This document shows, in pieces, positions 12,701 through 24,700 of a DNA stretch of 64,000 bases (the stretch's first letter is position 1; every line of letters starts with the position of its first letter). The notes under the pieces are model-generated. The model saw nothing but the letters and a program-made list of their open reading frames with translations, did not search any database and was not told the DNA's origin. Source of the stretch: Heterocephalus glaber (Eukaryota > Chordata > Mammalia > Rodentia > Bathyergidae); the NCBI RefSeq assembly GCF_000247695.1, contig NW_004624733.1, forward strand, positions 2,497,426 through 2,561,425. The letters run 5' to 3'. Both the position numbers and the translations under genes were made by a program.

Positions 12701-15700
12701 AATAAATGTAATATCTAAACAAAAGGAAGTTATTGGTTGAAATCTGTACTGATTGGCAAATCTCATTGATCACAATATTTTCATGCTTTTGTGTACAGTT
12801 TCTCTGGCTTCACTTTCCAGTTTTAAGATAGCAGTGTGACAACAAAACTCTGCCCTCCACTCCACTCCCTGGTATATTAAGCCTATGGAAATGACATGAA
12901 AATAAAAATATGCTGATGAAAATAAAGCCATTACTCAGAAGAGTTCAAAACTAAGAAGAAAGTGAAATTTTAGAGGACTAGAGTAAAAAAATGAAGTTGA
13001 AGCAACTTTAGTAATATATAACCAAAGAGTGTGTGGAGCTACTCATGGAGCGTTCATATATATAAGATGAACAGACAAGTAAAAACTAAAAACTATCACC
13101 AAGGAAGATCAATAGTACATAAGGGATAATAAACCAGCCAAGAGATTTTCACCTGCAGAAACTGACTTATCAGAACATTAAGAAAAGTACATATACCCAA
13201 AGAAATATAAAAAATTATAAAACTAGAAGCAATTATTATTTTTTTAAAGCACTGGGGTTTTTTTCTTTCCTTTTTTTTTTTTTTTTGCGGTACCAGGGAT
13301 TGAACTCAGGACCTTGCGCTTCCGAGGCAGGCGTAAGTACCACTGAGCTAAATACCTGGCCCTAAAAGCAATTATTAACAAGAGATTGAGAGGAATACCA
13401 TTTATATGATGGAATCAGGAGTTCCTGATTCTTCCTCCACCAAAGAATACACCAAAAAGTATTTCTCTGAGAAAAAGAAAGCAGTTGAGAGACTTCTAAT
13501 CACTGGACAACTGAGAAAACACAAATGGGTAGAAAAAGCCAAGGCACACTCAAACATGGATCCCAGTTGGGTATTGCACCATTAAACAGGGAAAGAAATC
13601 TCCAACACCCAGTATCTTTCTGTGGAGAAGAGGGTCTAGACCTCATAAAGGCCTAACCTTAGTTTTCCCATGGTTTAACTCTTAATTCATCAACTAGGAG
13701 CAAACAAGATTAGACACACAAGATCTACACTGGCTGCAGAAAAAGGAGCAGGGTTTTATAAGGATACAAGAACACAACCAGAGATTTATCTGCCAATGGA
13801 ACAGTGCAGAGAAGGAACTTACACACACACACAAATACACACACACACAAACAGAAGCACATGCTCCCCAAATCACTCTCTTCAGGGCTTATACAACACC
13901 CCATAACAGCTATCTTGTAGCCTTGGTTTTAACTAACTTGCACTGAGAAGTTAAATGAACAATTATTAATGCACCAGCAGTCTAGAAGACACTTGTACTC
14001 ATACCAAGAACTGAAAATCTAACATCTACCTAAGGAGCTGTCTCCGAAATGTCTGTAGTTCTGGAATCAAAAGAGAATGTCTCTACATAGCCTGAAAAGG
14101 AGCATTTTTATATGGCCACACAAGCACCTTCAGGAACTTCATCCCTCTAGAACAATGCAGGGAAGAGGCTTTAAAAACGTAATATCTTTATTCTTTTTCT
14201 CCAAGGGAAGTCTGTGATGTACATGGAGAGACTCCATTTTTAAAGCTACATACCAAAAGACTCCCACCAAAACTTGATAGTCAAGAGAACAGAAGGGACT
14301 AGATACATGGTAGTTTCCCTTAATCACAGAATGAACATCTAGTTTATAATGGGAGTCAAGTATTTCTCAGGGCAGTACCTCTTTGGAGAAAAGCAGAAAA
14401 AGGGACTGTACGGCTCTGATTTTCTGATTTCTGAAAGGGGCTTATTGCACAAAATTGCAGTAGTTATTTGATGGCCTGGTTTCTAATGAATTTCAATTGA
14501 GCCACACAGAAGTCAAACAGTTAGTTGCCTTCTGACAGCTAGACTCAAAAGTGGACCCTATATAAAATCTGCCCCCCTGGTTTATGCCAGAGACAAATCC
14601 AGGCCTACACACTTTCTGGAAGAAGGTTAGCCAGGCACAGAGTACACAAATTCCACAACTTCTGTAGTGTTCATCTATGGGATTTTCTCTTAAACTAATG
14701 TTAAATTAGTTAACATCTCTGAATGTCACAGGCCTAGGCTACTCTGAGTGACTAAAGACAACAGAAAACAAACAGATGGTCATACAATGGGCCCACTTTC
14801 AGCAGTCATCCTTTTAGAATCAGAAGGTACAGCCAGAAAATGAATATAGGCATTTGCCACAGATCCTCTCCTTATCTTAGTGCAGACAGAGTAATAGATA
14901 AATGCTCACATTCAACCTCATTGTGAAGATAAAAGGAATTGGCATGCACATTAAAATCAAAAACCTTTCTATACCATCTAAAGACTCCAGAAACTACACT
15001 GCTTTCAGAGTACTGACAAGATATGGCACATACTCAGTTCTAGGCCACCACCAAAAATCAGAGAGAGTAGTCTGACAAACACAGAGATGTGAGAGATATC
15101 TTAACATCTGTAGTCAAGAATAATGGTAAAAACTTTTTATGCAAAGCCAACCCAACAAGGTGGATAAAAGCAGGTACTATATATGACGTATAGAACCCTA
15201 CCCAGAGAATCAAGGGAATATATTCCCCAAAAAAAGAAATAACAGAATTTTCAGAAACATACCTGGATAAAGTTCTGTGATTTATCGAGCAGAGAATTAA
15301 AAATAATGCACATAAAGATGTTCATAAAGCTGAAGTGAGCAATGCACAAAGAAACTGAGAGCGTCAATTAACAGTATAAAAAGCAGCAAACAGAAAGCAT
15401 ACATCTGAAGAAGCGCTGAGCTGAAAAATACAAAATGGCTCAACAAGAGGGTCAGGGATGTAGTTCAGTGGCATAGTGCCTGCCTGGCAAGCACGAGGTC
15501 TTGAGTTTGATCCCTGGTACCAAAAAAGAAAAAGTTCAATAAGAGAATAGATATAGCAGAAGGAATGATGACTGTACTTGAAGGTAAATAAATGGAAATA
15601 ACCTAGGCACTCTGAAACAAGGTGAAAATAACGTAAGAGGCATAGGGGCTGCTATCAAGCAGAACAACTTACACATTATTGACATTACAGAAGGAAAAGG

Positions 15701-18700
15701 AACAGGGGACAGAAAACACATCTGAAGAAATATTGGCAGGACATTTCCCAAGCGTGGGGAAAGGAACATAGCCAGATCCATGCATCTGACAGGACATCAA
15801 ATAAGATAAATTTAAAATGATGGATATCACAAAATATCACAAATTGTCAAAAGTTAAAGACAAAAGATTTGCTGAAAGCAGTAAGAGAAAAATGAATCAC
15901 AAGTAGAGGGGGAATACTATCAACGGAATTCTTTTTTTTTTAACTCAGGACCTTGTGCTTGCCAAGCAGGCAGTGGAACTCCAGCTAAATCCCCAGCCAC
16001 CCAGCAGAATTCTTATCAGAAACGTTGAGATGTAGAAGGGAGTGGGATGATATATTTAAAATCCTTAATGAAAAAAAAAAAAGACTGCTAAACAAGAACA
16101 CTACAGTTAACAATCCTGTCTTTCAACAGAGAAGACTCAAATCAACAAATCAGAGATGAAAAAGGAGTTACTATAACTAATACTACTGAAGTACAAAAAG
16201 TAATTAGATAATCATAAACAACTACATGCCAGAAAATTGGGCAATCCAGAGAGGTAGATACATTCTTGGATGTATATAACCTAACAAGACTGAAACATCA
16301 AAAAGAGAAAAAAACCTGAACAGACCAATAACAAGTCAAAAGATTAAATTAGTAATAAAATGATTCCCAAATGCAAACTAGAGAAAGCCACTGCCTTTGA
16401 TTCCATTGACACAGCAAGCAGGCCACTGCCTGCAGCACGACCACGGGTGAACTCCAAGCCTGCTCTGCATTGTTTCCACTTGGCACACTCTTTTTGGTTC
16501 TTCCTTCTCTTATTGTGTTTCCCTCTTCTAACTTTTTTCTCTCTTCCTTATTTTTCTTTTATTCTCTGTATTTTGCTCTTTTTTCTATCTCCTCTTTCTT
16601 GTTCGTTCCTGCGACTATTTCCTCACACTAGTAATTTCCTTTTACTCTTCAATAGGATCCCCAACCTCATTTTTCTCTCCTCTTTCTCATCTTCCATTGG
16701 TTCATTTTTCATATTTTACATTTTTCATTCTTCAGTTCCCCACCCCCTCTACCTTTACTGGTGTAACTATTAAGCTTTATGAATCATTAGATAGCTAATT
16801 AACGCTATGCTATTATTGCTAATGCTCTAGTGGAGGTAAAGTTGTTTCATTTAGTAGATATTTACAGTAGGACAATATTCGCTTTGTCTTAGAGTTCATA
16901 TTACAATCATAGATCTCTTTTCTACGGTTATGGGTGGTACATTGTTTGTGAACATTGCTTTTAGTTTTTTTGTGTTGTTTTGTTGTTTTTATTTCTTCCC
17001 TCTTTCTTTCCCTCCTGTTTCCCTCACCGGTTTCCTGAGGCTTGGGTTGCTTCTAATCTCTTTTTCTTCTTTTATTTCTCTGTTTCTTCCACTTGTCCCT
17101 TTTAAATTCTTTCCTCTTAGGGTAAAATCACTCTATTGAGTGGACATTTACTGTATTCAATTTTCTGCTTAGTCTTAGATTTTGTTATATAACTATAAAT
17201 CTTGTACCTATAATTAAAGGTGACAAATTAACAGTCATCACAGTTTGTCATTTTCTAGTCTGTGCTTGATGTTATTGTTATTAAGGTACAGTTGTTGTGA
17301 TCAACTGATCTTCCTTCTATGACAAAACCTATATTGTCTATGGGTCATAAACAATACTATAGTTCAGTACCAAAGAACCGGGTACTAGGCCAAAAGGTAG
17401 CAGCCTTTCATCCCTGATGAACTGAAGAGGCAGGATCTTGGGACAGACTCAAAACCCAAAAGCCAGCTATACCTAGAAGACATCACTGAAAAGTAGTAAT
17501 TTCCTAAAGAGGTTTCGATACTAGTAATAAAGCTACCTACCATGAGTAATTTACAAGCCTTAATGCAGACAACAAAAAAACAAACAATGGTAACAACAAA
17601 AAAATACGAAATGAGAAAACACAGAACTAAGATGTAATCCATAATCCCCAACTCACCCAAGGCAAATAAGGGGGCACTGAGGCAGAAAAAAATCAAAAGC
17701 CACCCAGGTGAATTTTAATGAAATGGTAGGAGTGGAAGTCAAAAAACAGGTCAGTAAGTCTCTTGACAGAAACAGATAATTAAAGAGATGACCATAATGA
17801 AGGAAATGATTAATGAATCTAAAGTAAATACAGATTAAAAAAAAGAGAGACGAGCCTAGGAAAGACATAGAAACCTGGATTCCAAAAACCAAACTCAAAT
17901 AAAAATCCAGGAGATTAAAATTCTACTGCAAGTACAGACAGCAGAGTCAACCAATGTGAAAATAAAATATCAGATCTAGAAGACAGGGTTGCGAAAGACC
18001 TCTAAAAATAGCAAGGGGCCAATAAAAATCAATCCAACAGCTGCTAGGTGATGCAAAGAAGACTAATATAAGATTTGTTGGAATGCCAGGGATTTAGCTC
18101 AGTGGTTCCGGCGCCCCCTCACAAGCGCATGGCCCCAGGTTTGCACCCCAGTACAAAAAAAAGATTCACTGGAATCAATGAAGAGTCAAAAGACAGTACA
18201 GAGGGCATAACAAACTTGATCACAGAAGAAATAGCACATCATAGTCATGATCAGAAAAAAACTACCAAGGCATGTAATACTCAAGATGCAAGAAATTCAA
18301 CACAAGAACAGAATGCTAAGAGCTGTTAGAGAAAAGAAACAAATAACTTATGAAGGAAAACCCATCAGAATCACAGCAGACTTCTCAACTCAAACCCTTA
18401 CATCAAGGAGAGCTTGGAGTAAAGTGTTTCAAGGTCTAAAAGAGAACAACCACCTTCAGCCTGGACTGATGTACCCTGCAAAATTATTTCAAAATTGATG
18501 GGGAAATAAGGCACTTCCATTATAAAAAATACCTGAAGAGGGCTGCGGATTAGTGGCACTGTGCCCGCCTCGCAACCCCAAGGCCAGGAGTTTGATTCCT
18601 GGTTCCTCAAAAAAAAAAAGAATACCTGAAGAAATTCATGACTACCAAACCCATAGTGCAAAAAGTCCTGAAGGATATATATTCTAGAAAAAGACAATTC

Positions 18701-21700
18701 CAAAACCAATAGAATGAATCCACCAGTCAAGGCAAGCAAGCAATTAAACAGAAGGGAAAGAAAGGGAACCAACAACAGGAAAATAATATGCCAAGAGTAA
18801 GTCAATATATATCAGTTATAACCATCATTGTAAATGGTCTCAAGTCACTATATAAAAGAAACAGATGGAATGGATCAAGAAACTCAAAAGAAATTCATAG
18901 ACTGAAAGTCAAAGGATGGAAAAAAATACTCCATGCAAAGGAGCCCAGAAAAAAGCAGGGATAGCTATTCTATTTGCAGACAAAGTGGATTTCAAGCTGG
19001 TCAGAACAAACATGGTCACTACATACCTGTTAAGGGAACAATCAAGAGGAAGAGATAACAATATTTATATATATATGCACCAAATACTGGTGCAACCAGC
19101 TATATAAAACAAATACTAATGGATACGAAAAAATCAGATAAACACTAATACAGTTGTAATGGGGGACCTCAATACACCACTGCCACAAATAGGCAGATCA
19201 ACTAAATAAAAAATTAACAAAGAAATATCAGATCTGAACCAAACCTTTGAAAAAATGGACTCAGCAGATATCTAAAGAGTGTTCCACCACACAATAACAG
19301 AATACACATTCTTCTCAGCATCACATGGGACTTTCTCCAAAATAGATCATATGCTTAAGTAAATGCAAAGGAAGTGAAATTATCCCAACCATATTATCAG
19401 ACCATAGTGCAATGAAATTGGAAATTAATGGCAAAAGAGGCAAGAAAAAAGCCTAAACAAACACATGGAAATTAAATAACACCCTGCTGAACAACCAATA
19501 GGTCACAGATAAAATTAAAAAGAAAATTAGTTTCTACAACTGAATAACACCAATACAACATACCGGAACTTATGGAATACTATGAAAGCAGTCCTATGGG
19601 AAAAATTTACATCAGTGAATTCCCACATCAGAAAAACAGACCACGCTTAAATAAACAACCTAATGTTGAACCACAATGACCTATAAAAACGAAAAGCAAG
19701 TTAAACTCAAAGCATGTACTAGAGAGATAATTATAAAGATCAGAGCAGAAATAAATGCAATTGAGACTAATAGAGAATCAATGAATCGAGGAGTTGGTTC
19801 CTTGAAAGATTAAATAAAATTGATACTCGTAGCCAATCTTATCAAAAAAAGGGAAAGAAAAGACCCAAATCCACACAATTAGGAACAAAAAGGGTGAAAT
19901 CACAACAGATCCTGCAGAAATGCAGATCATCAATACCTACTTGGAGAACTTATATTCTAAGATGGAAAACAGAAGAAATGGACATATTCTTAGATATATA
20001 TGAATTTCCAAAGCTGAATCACGAAGATATAAAAATTCTAAATAACCTAATGACAGTCAATGAAATCGAAGAAGTTATAAAAAAATAAAACTAGCAACAA
20101 AGAAAAGCCCAGTTCCAGACAGATTGATTCACTGATGAATTCTGCAACTTTAGAGAAGATCTAATGCCAGTACTCCTCAAAATCTTCCATGAAATTGAAA
20201 AGGAGGCAATACTCCCAAATCAATTTCTGGAAGCAAGCATTGCCCTGATATCAAAACCAGAGAAAGATCCAACCAAAAAAGAGAGCTACAAGCCAGTCTC
20301 CCTAATGAGCACAGATGCAAAAATCTTCAATAAGATGCTGGCAAACAGAATGCAATGAATCATCAAAAAGATTATACACCATGACCAAGTAGGATTTATT
20401 CCAGGAATGCAGGGATTGTTTAACATATGCAAATCAATACATGTAATACACATTAACAGAAACAAGAACAAAAACCACATGATCATCTTTTTTTTTTTGT
20501 ACCAGGGATCAAACTCGGGACCTTGCACTTGTGAGGCAGGCGCCAGAACCACCAAGCTAAATCCCCGGCCCACATGATCATCTTAATAGACACAGAAAAA
20601 GCATTTGACAAAGTGCAACACTCAATCATGATAAAAACTCTACAGAAAATTGGAATAGGTCTTTATCTCAATCTGATAAAAGCTATCTATGATAAACCAA
20701 CAACCAACATAATACTAAATGGCCAAAAACTGAAAGCTTTCACACTAAAATCAGGAACAAGACAAGAATGTCCACTATCACCATTCCTATTCAATACATT
20801 CCTGGAAACATTAGCCAGAGCAATTAGACAAGAGCAAGAAATAAAAGGAATAAAGATAGGAAAGGAAGAAGTTAAATTATCATTATTTGCTGATGACATG
20901 ATACTCTATATAGGAAACCCAAAAAAATCCACCAAAAGATTCCTAGAATAACCAAATTCAACAGTGTAGCAGGATACAAAGTCAACAATGAAAAATATTC
21001 CTGCACATGAAAACAAGCTCACTGAGAGAGAAATTAGGGAACTAACACTTTTCACAATAGCATCATGAAAAATGAAACTCAGTTATTGTAAGCTGTGAAT
21101 CTAGTGTGGGGATTTAATTCAAAAGTTACTCCTCTAGAATGGTGTGCTAGCTTTGGAGAAGAAATGCACTGCAGTGCTTATCATATCTTAAGTGCCATAA
21201 CCAGGAACCATATTGAGAGGAGGCTTATTGTTTGAGAATGTGCTAGTCTCAGGATCAGAAGTTAGGTTATGGGAAAACCACACTTCAGGGTTGCTGGGCA
21301 CTCTGTCACGGTGACAGGACAGGAGACAGCCATAAGAGATAGTTACAGAAAGAGGAAGGGCTGGTCAAAGACCCTCTGAGATGATTAAACAGCAGGATGC
21401 TTGGGATATGAACAGCAGTGTTTAACACTCTCTATAATGAAGAAGGAGGACACATCCTGTGTGGTTTTCCGAGGGGACTAGGTTTGAAAGGACCAGGGTT
21501 GAGTATAGCACAAAACTAACTCAGTGGTCCATTTTCTTTCCCCACTCTCCAAAGAGTTCAGAGATAATTCTCCTGGAAGACTGCCACGCTCCTGGGTGAA
21601 TGCACAAGGGGCCTTAGAAGTTAAGGAACCTCAGTGGCCGTATGCTATGCAGCTAGTTCAGGTTCACAGTGCTCCAAATGCACTGAAGAAAACAAACAAT

Positions 21701-24700
21701 AAAAAGCCTCTGAAGTGAATAAAGCTCTGGATCAGACTACACACAGCTGACTGGCCTTGCCAAGCAGGAAAGTCAGAGGAGGACTCAACATTTGCATAGC
21801 ATCAGTCTGTTAGGTGGGAGTAGAGAGAAATATATCAGGCTCCAGGTGTGACTCACTAGCCCTCTCCTCCATACATGGTGGATTCCAAATGAGAGGCTCA
21901 GAAAAGAAACTTTAAAGCATGGGGCAATTTTTTGGACTCATCAGTAACTGGAATACAAACATATCAAAATGGATGAAAAGCTAGGCATAGAATTCAAAAA
22001 ACTGACAAAGTCAGGCAGGGCATGGTAGCACATGCCTATAATCCTCGAGCTCTGGGAGGCAAAGGCAGGAAGACTGCAAATTTAATCCTAGCCCTGGAAG
22101 GAAATAACTGCCGACCTAGTTTACTGTATCCACCAAAGCCATCCTTCAGAATTGAAGGCCATATAAAGACTTTCTAAGATAAGCAGGAAATAAAGAAATT
22201 CATGACCACTAAGCCAGCATCACAGAAGATATTTAGAGAAACCCTACACATAGAAGAGGAAGAATACATGAGCAAACAAGCATTAGGAAAGAATCACACT
22301 TTAGAAAAACAATAAAATGATTAGAATTAGTGCATAACTCAAGGTCTTTGAAAAACAAGAATAAGCCAAACTCATTACAAGGAAAGAAGCAATAAAGATC
22401 AGAGCTGAAATTAATGAAATGGAGACTAAAAGAACAATTTAAATGATCAAGGAAATAAAGTTGGTTCTTTGAAAAGACAAACAGAATTGATATTGTTGGC
22501 CAAACCAAAACCCCAAAAAAGAAAGAAAAGAACAAAATAAACACAACTACAGATTAAAAGGGGGATAATACAAGACACTGCTGACATCCAGAGGATCATT
22601 AAGGACTATTTTAAAAACCTATATTCCAACAAATTGGAGAATGTAGAAGTGGATAAATTTCTAGACCCCTATGACCCACCAAAATTGGACCAAGAGGATA
22701 TAAAAAACCTAAACAGATCAGTAAAAGAGACTGAAGCAGCAAAGAAGTCTCCCAACAAAAAGTCCAGGAACAGACGGATTCATTGAATGTTAACAGACCT
22801 TGAAAGAAGAAACACCAAAGTCCCTCAAACTATTCCATGAAATAGAAAGGAAAGGAGTACTTCCAAATTCTACTTGGCCAACAGCACCCTGATGGCAAAA
22901 GTGCATAAGGACACAATAACAATAAAAAAGAAAACTACAGGCCAATACTCTTAATGAACACAGTTGCAAAAATAATTAAAATACCATAAACCAAATTCAA
23001 CAACACATTAAAAAGTACATCCATTCTGATCAAATAAATTGGTTTCATTTTAGGAATACAAGGATGGTCAACATATTAAAATCAATAAACACAGTACATC
23101 ACTTAAACAGAATGAAGGATAAAAATCACATAATCATCAACTGATGCAGAAAAGGCTTTCACCCACATTCAGCATTCCTTCACAAAAGCCCTGAAGAAAC
23201 CTGCTAGAAAAGGCCCGTACTTCAAGATAATAAAAAAGAGCAATGTTGGTGGCATCACAATACCTGAATTCAAAATATGCAATAGAGCCACAGTAACAAA
23301 ACACATCAGGATACTGTCATAAAAACAGGCACATAGGGCTGAGGATTTAGCTCAGTAGCACAGTACCTCGTTTGCAACCGCAAAGTCCTGAGTTTGATCC
23401 CTATTACTAAAAAAAAAACACACCCAACCTGCCCCCCCAAAAAATCCAGGCACATACACCAATGGAAGAGAATAGAGGACACCAAAATAAGCCCACACAG
23501 GTACAGCCTGATTCTTGACAAAGGGGCCAAAAACATACGTTGGAGAAAGACAGCCTCATTAACAAAAGAACAGCGTTTTTTTTTGAAAACTGGTTATCCG
23601 TATGTACTACACTTGATCTTAGCCAAAAGGCCGAGAAGCGATGGTTATGCATATGTAAAAGACTGAAACTAGATCCTCATCTATTGCTCTGTACAAAAAT
23701 TAACTCAAAATGGATCAAAGCCCTAAATATAAGCCTTGAAATTTTGAAATTTCTGATAGAAAACATAGGGGAAACATTTCAGGATATAGGCAAAGGCATG
23801 ACTTCCTAAACAGGACTCCAATAGGATAGGAAATAACAGCAAGAACTGATCAATGGGACTGGATCAGATCAAAATGCTTATGCACAAAGAAGAAAGTGAA
23901 GGGATAGCCTACAAAATGGGGGGAAATCTTTGCTAGCTGTGCTTCTCACAAAGGATTAATAGCCAGAATATGTAATTAACTCAAAAAACTTAACTCTCCA
24001 AATGGACAAATCAAAAAATGAGCACTGTTGGGACTGAGCACAGTGGATTATTAGTAACCTTTCAGAGCTCTGCTTTTATCTGTCACAGATTTGGCATGAA
24101 AATGGAGTGAAGGGGATGTGTGTGGAGTGCCTGGCCTGGTGCCCAACCGCTCGCTGCTGGCTAGGGCTGCACACCTGTCCTCCTGGTTGTGCTGTGGGCC
24201 CCGCTGCAGGCCCCGCTGCAGGCCCCGCTGCAGGCCCCACTGCAGGATGAGAGGCTCACTGTGCTTGGGAGGCTTTCTCCAACTCAGAAACAAACATTTC
24301 CCTCATCCTTGTTGCTACACCAAAGGTTCTGTGAGTCAGCACAGCAGAAAGGCAGTGAGTCCCTGTCTGCTGCTGAGGGATCTGGCTGTGATGCTCCAGA
24401 GGAGGAAGCTCTGCACCTCCCGGAGCATCTTTGCTACCTTGGGAGAAATGTTAGGGTCTCACTTTCAAAGATTCGTTGTATGGAGAAGAATAAAGCAATG
24501 CTGTGATTTCAAAAAAAAAAAAAAAAAAAAAAGGGCAGGCCAGGAATTTAGCTCAGTGGTGCCGCAGCCTGACTCACAAGCGCAAGGTCCCAAGTTCGAG
24601 CCCTGGTACCAAAAAAAAAAAAAAAGGCAACCTGACTCATGTCTCATAAGAAAAAAACTAGAAAAAAAATTCTAAAATTCATAAGAAAACACAAAATATC

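Larger units (their letters stand above)
13380..16354 (+). mobile_element. Old L1M/HAL1-type LINE remnant
   Basis: ORF1-like text (about 15190-15930) is followed directly by an ORF2-like piece (about 16230-16350: 'aacctaacaagactgaaaca', 'cctgaacagaccaataacaa'). No long frame remains. It carries ID SINEs at 15450 and 15934. A younger L1 seems to start where it stops, near 16355. Confidence 0.55.
16355..21075 (+). mobile_element. L1 copy A, truncated and dead
   Basis: A C/T-rich 5' region (16480-17120) is followed by ORF1 with its C-terminal domain at 18250-18498 ([20 protein letters not shown]) and by ORF2. Endonuclease traces lie near 19300-19420, and the reverse transcriptase at 20574-20951 keeps the catalytic FADD motif. 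Many stops and frameshifts interrupt ORF2, and the element ends abruptly near 21075, without the rest of ORF2 or the 3' UTR. Three ID SINEs inserted later (18085, 18539, 20490). Confidence 0.8.

Noticed and set aside
16360..16773. 137-codon open frame rich in Phe, Leu and Ser
   Set aside because: It is C/T-rich 5' sequence of an L1, low in complexity, with no domain.
24118..24675. 185-codon open frame across the GC-rich retrocopy
   Set aside because: It reads through the minisatellite, the A-tract (poly-Lys) and into a SINE, so it is not a plausible protein.
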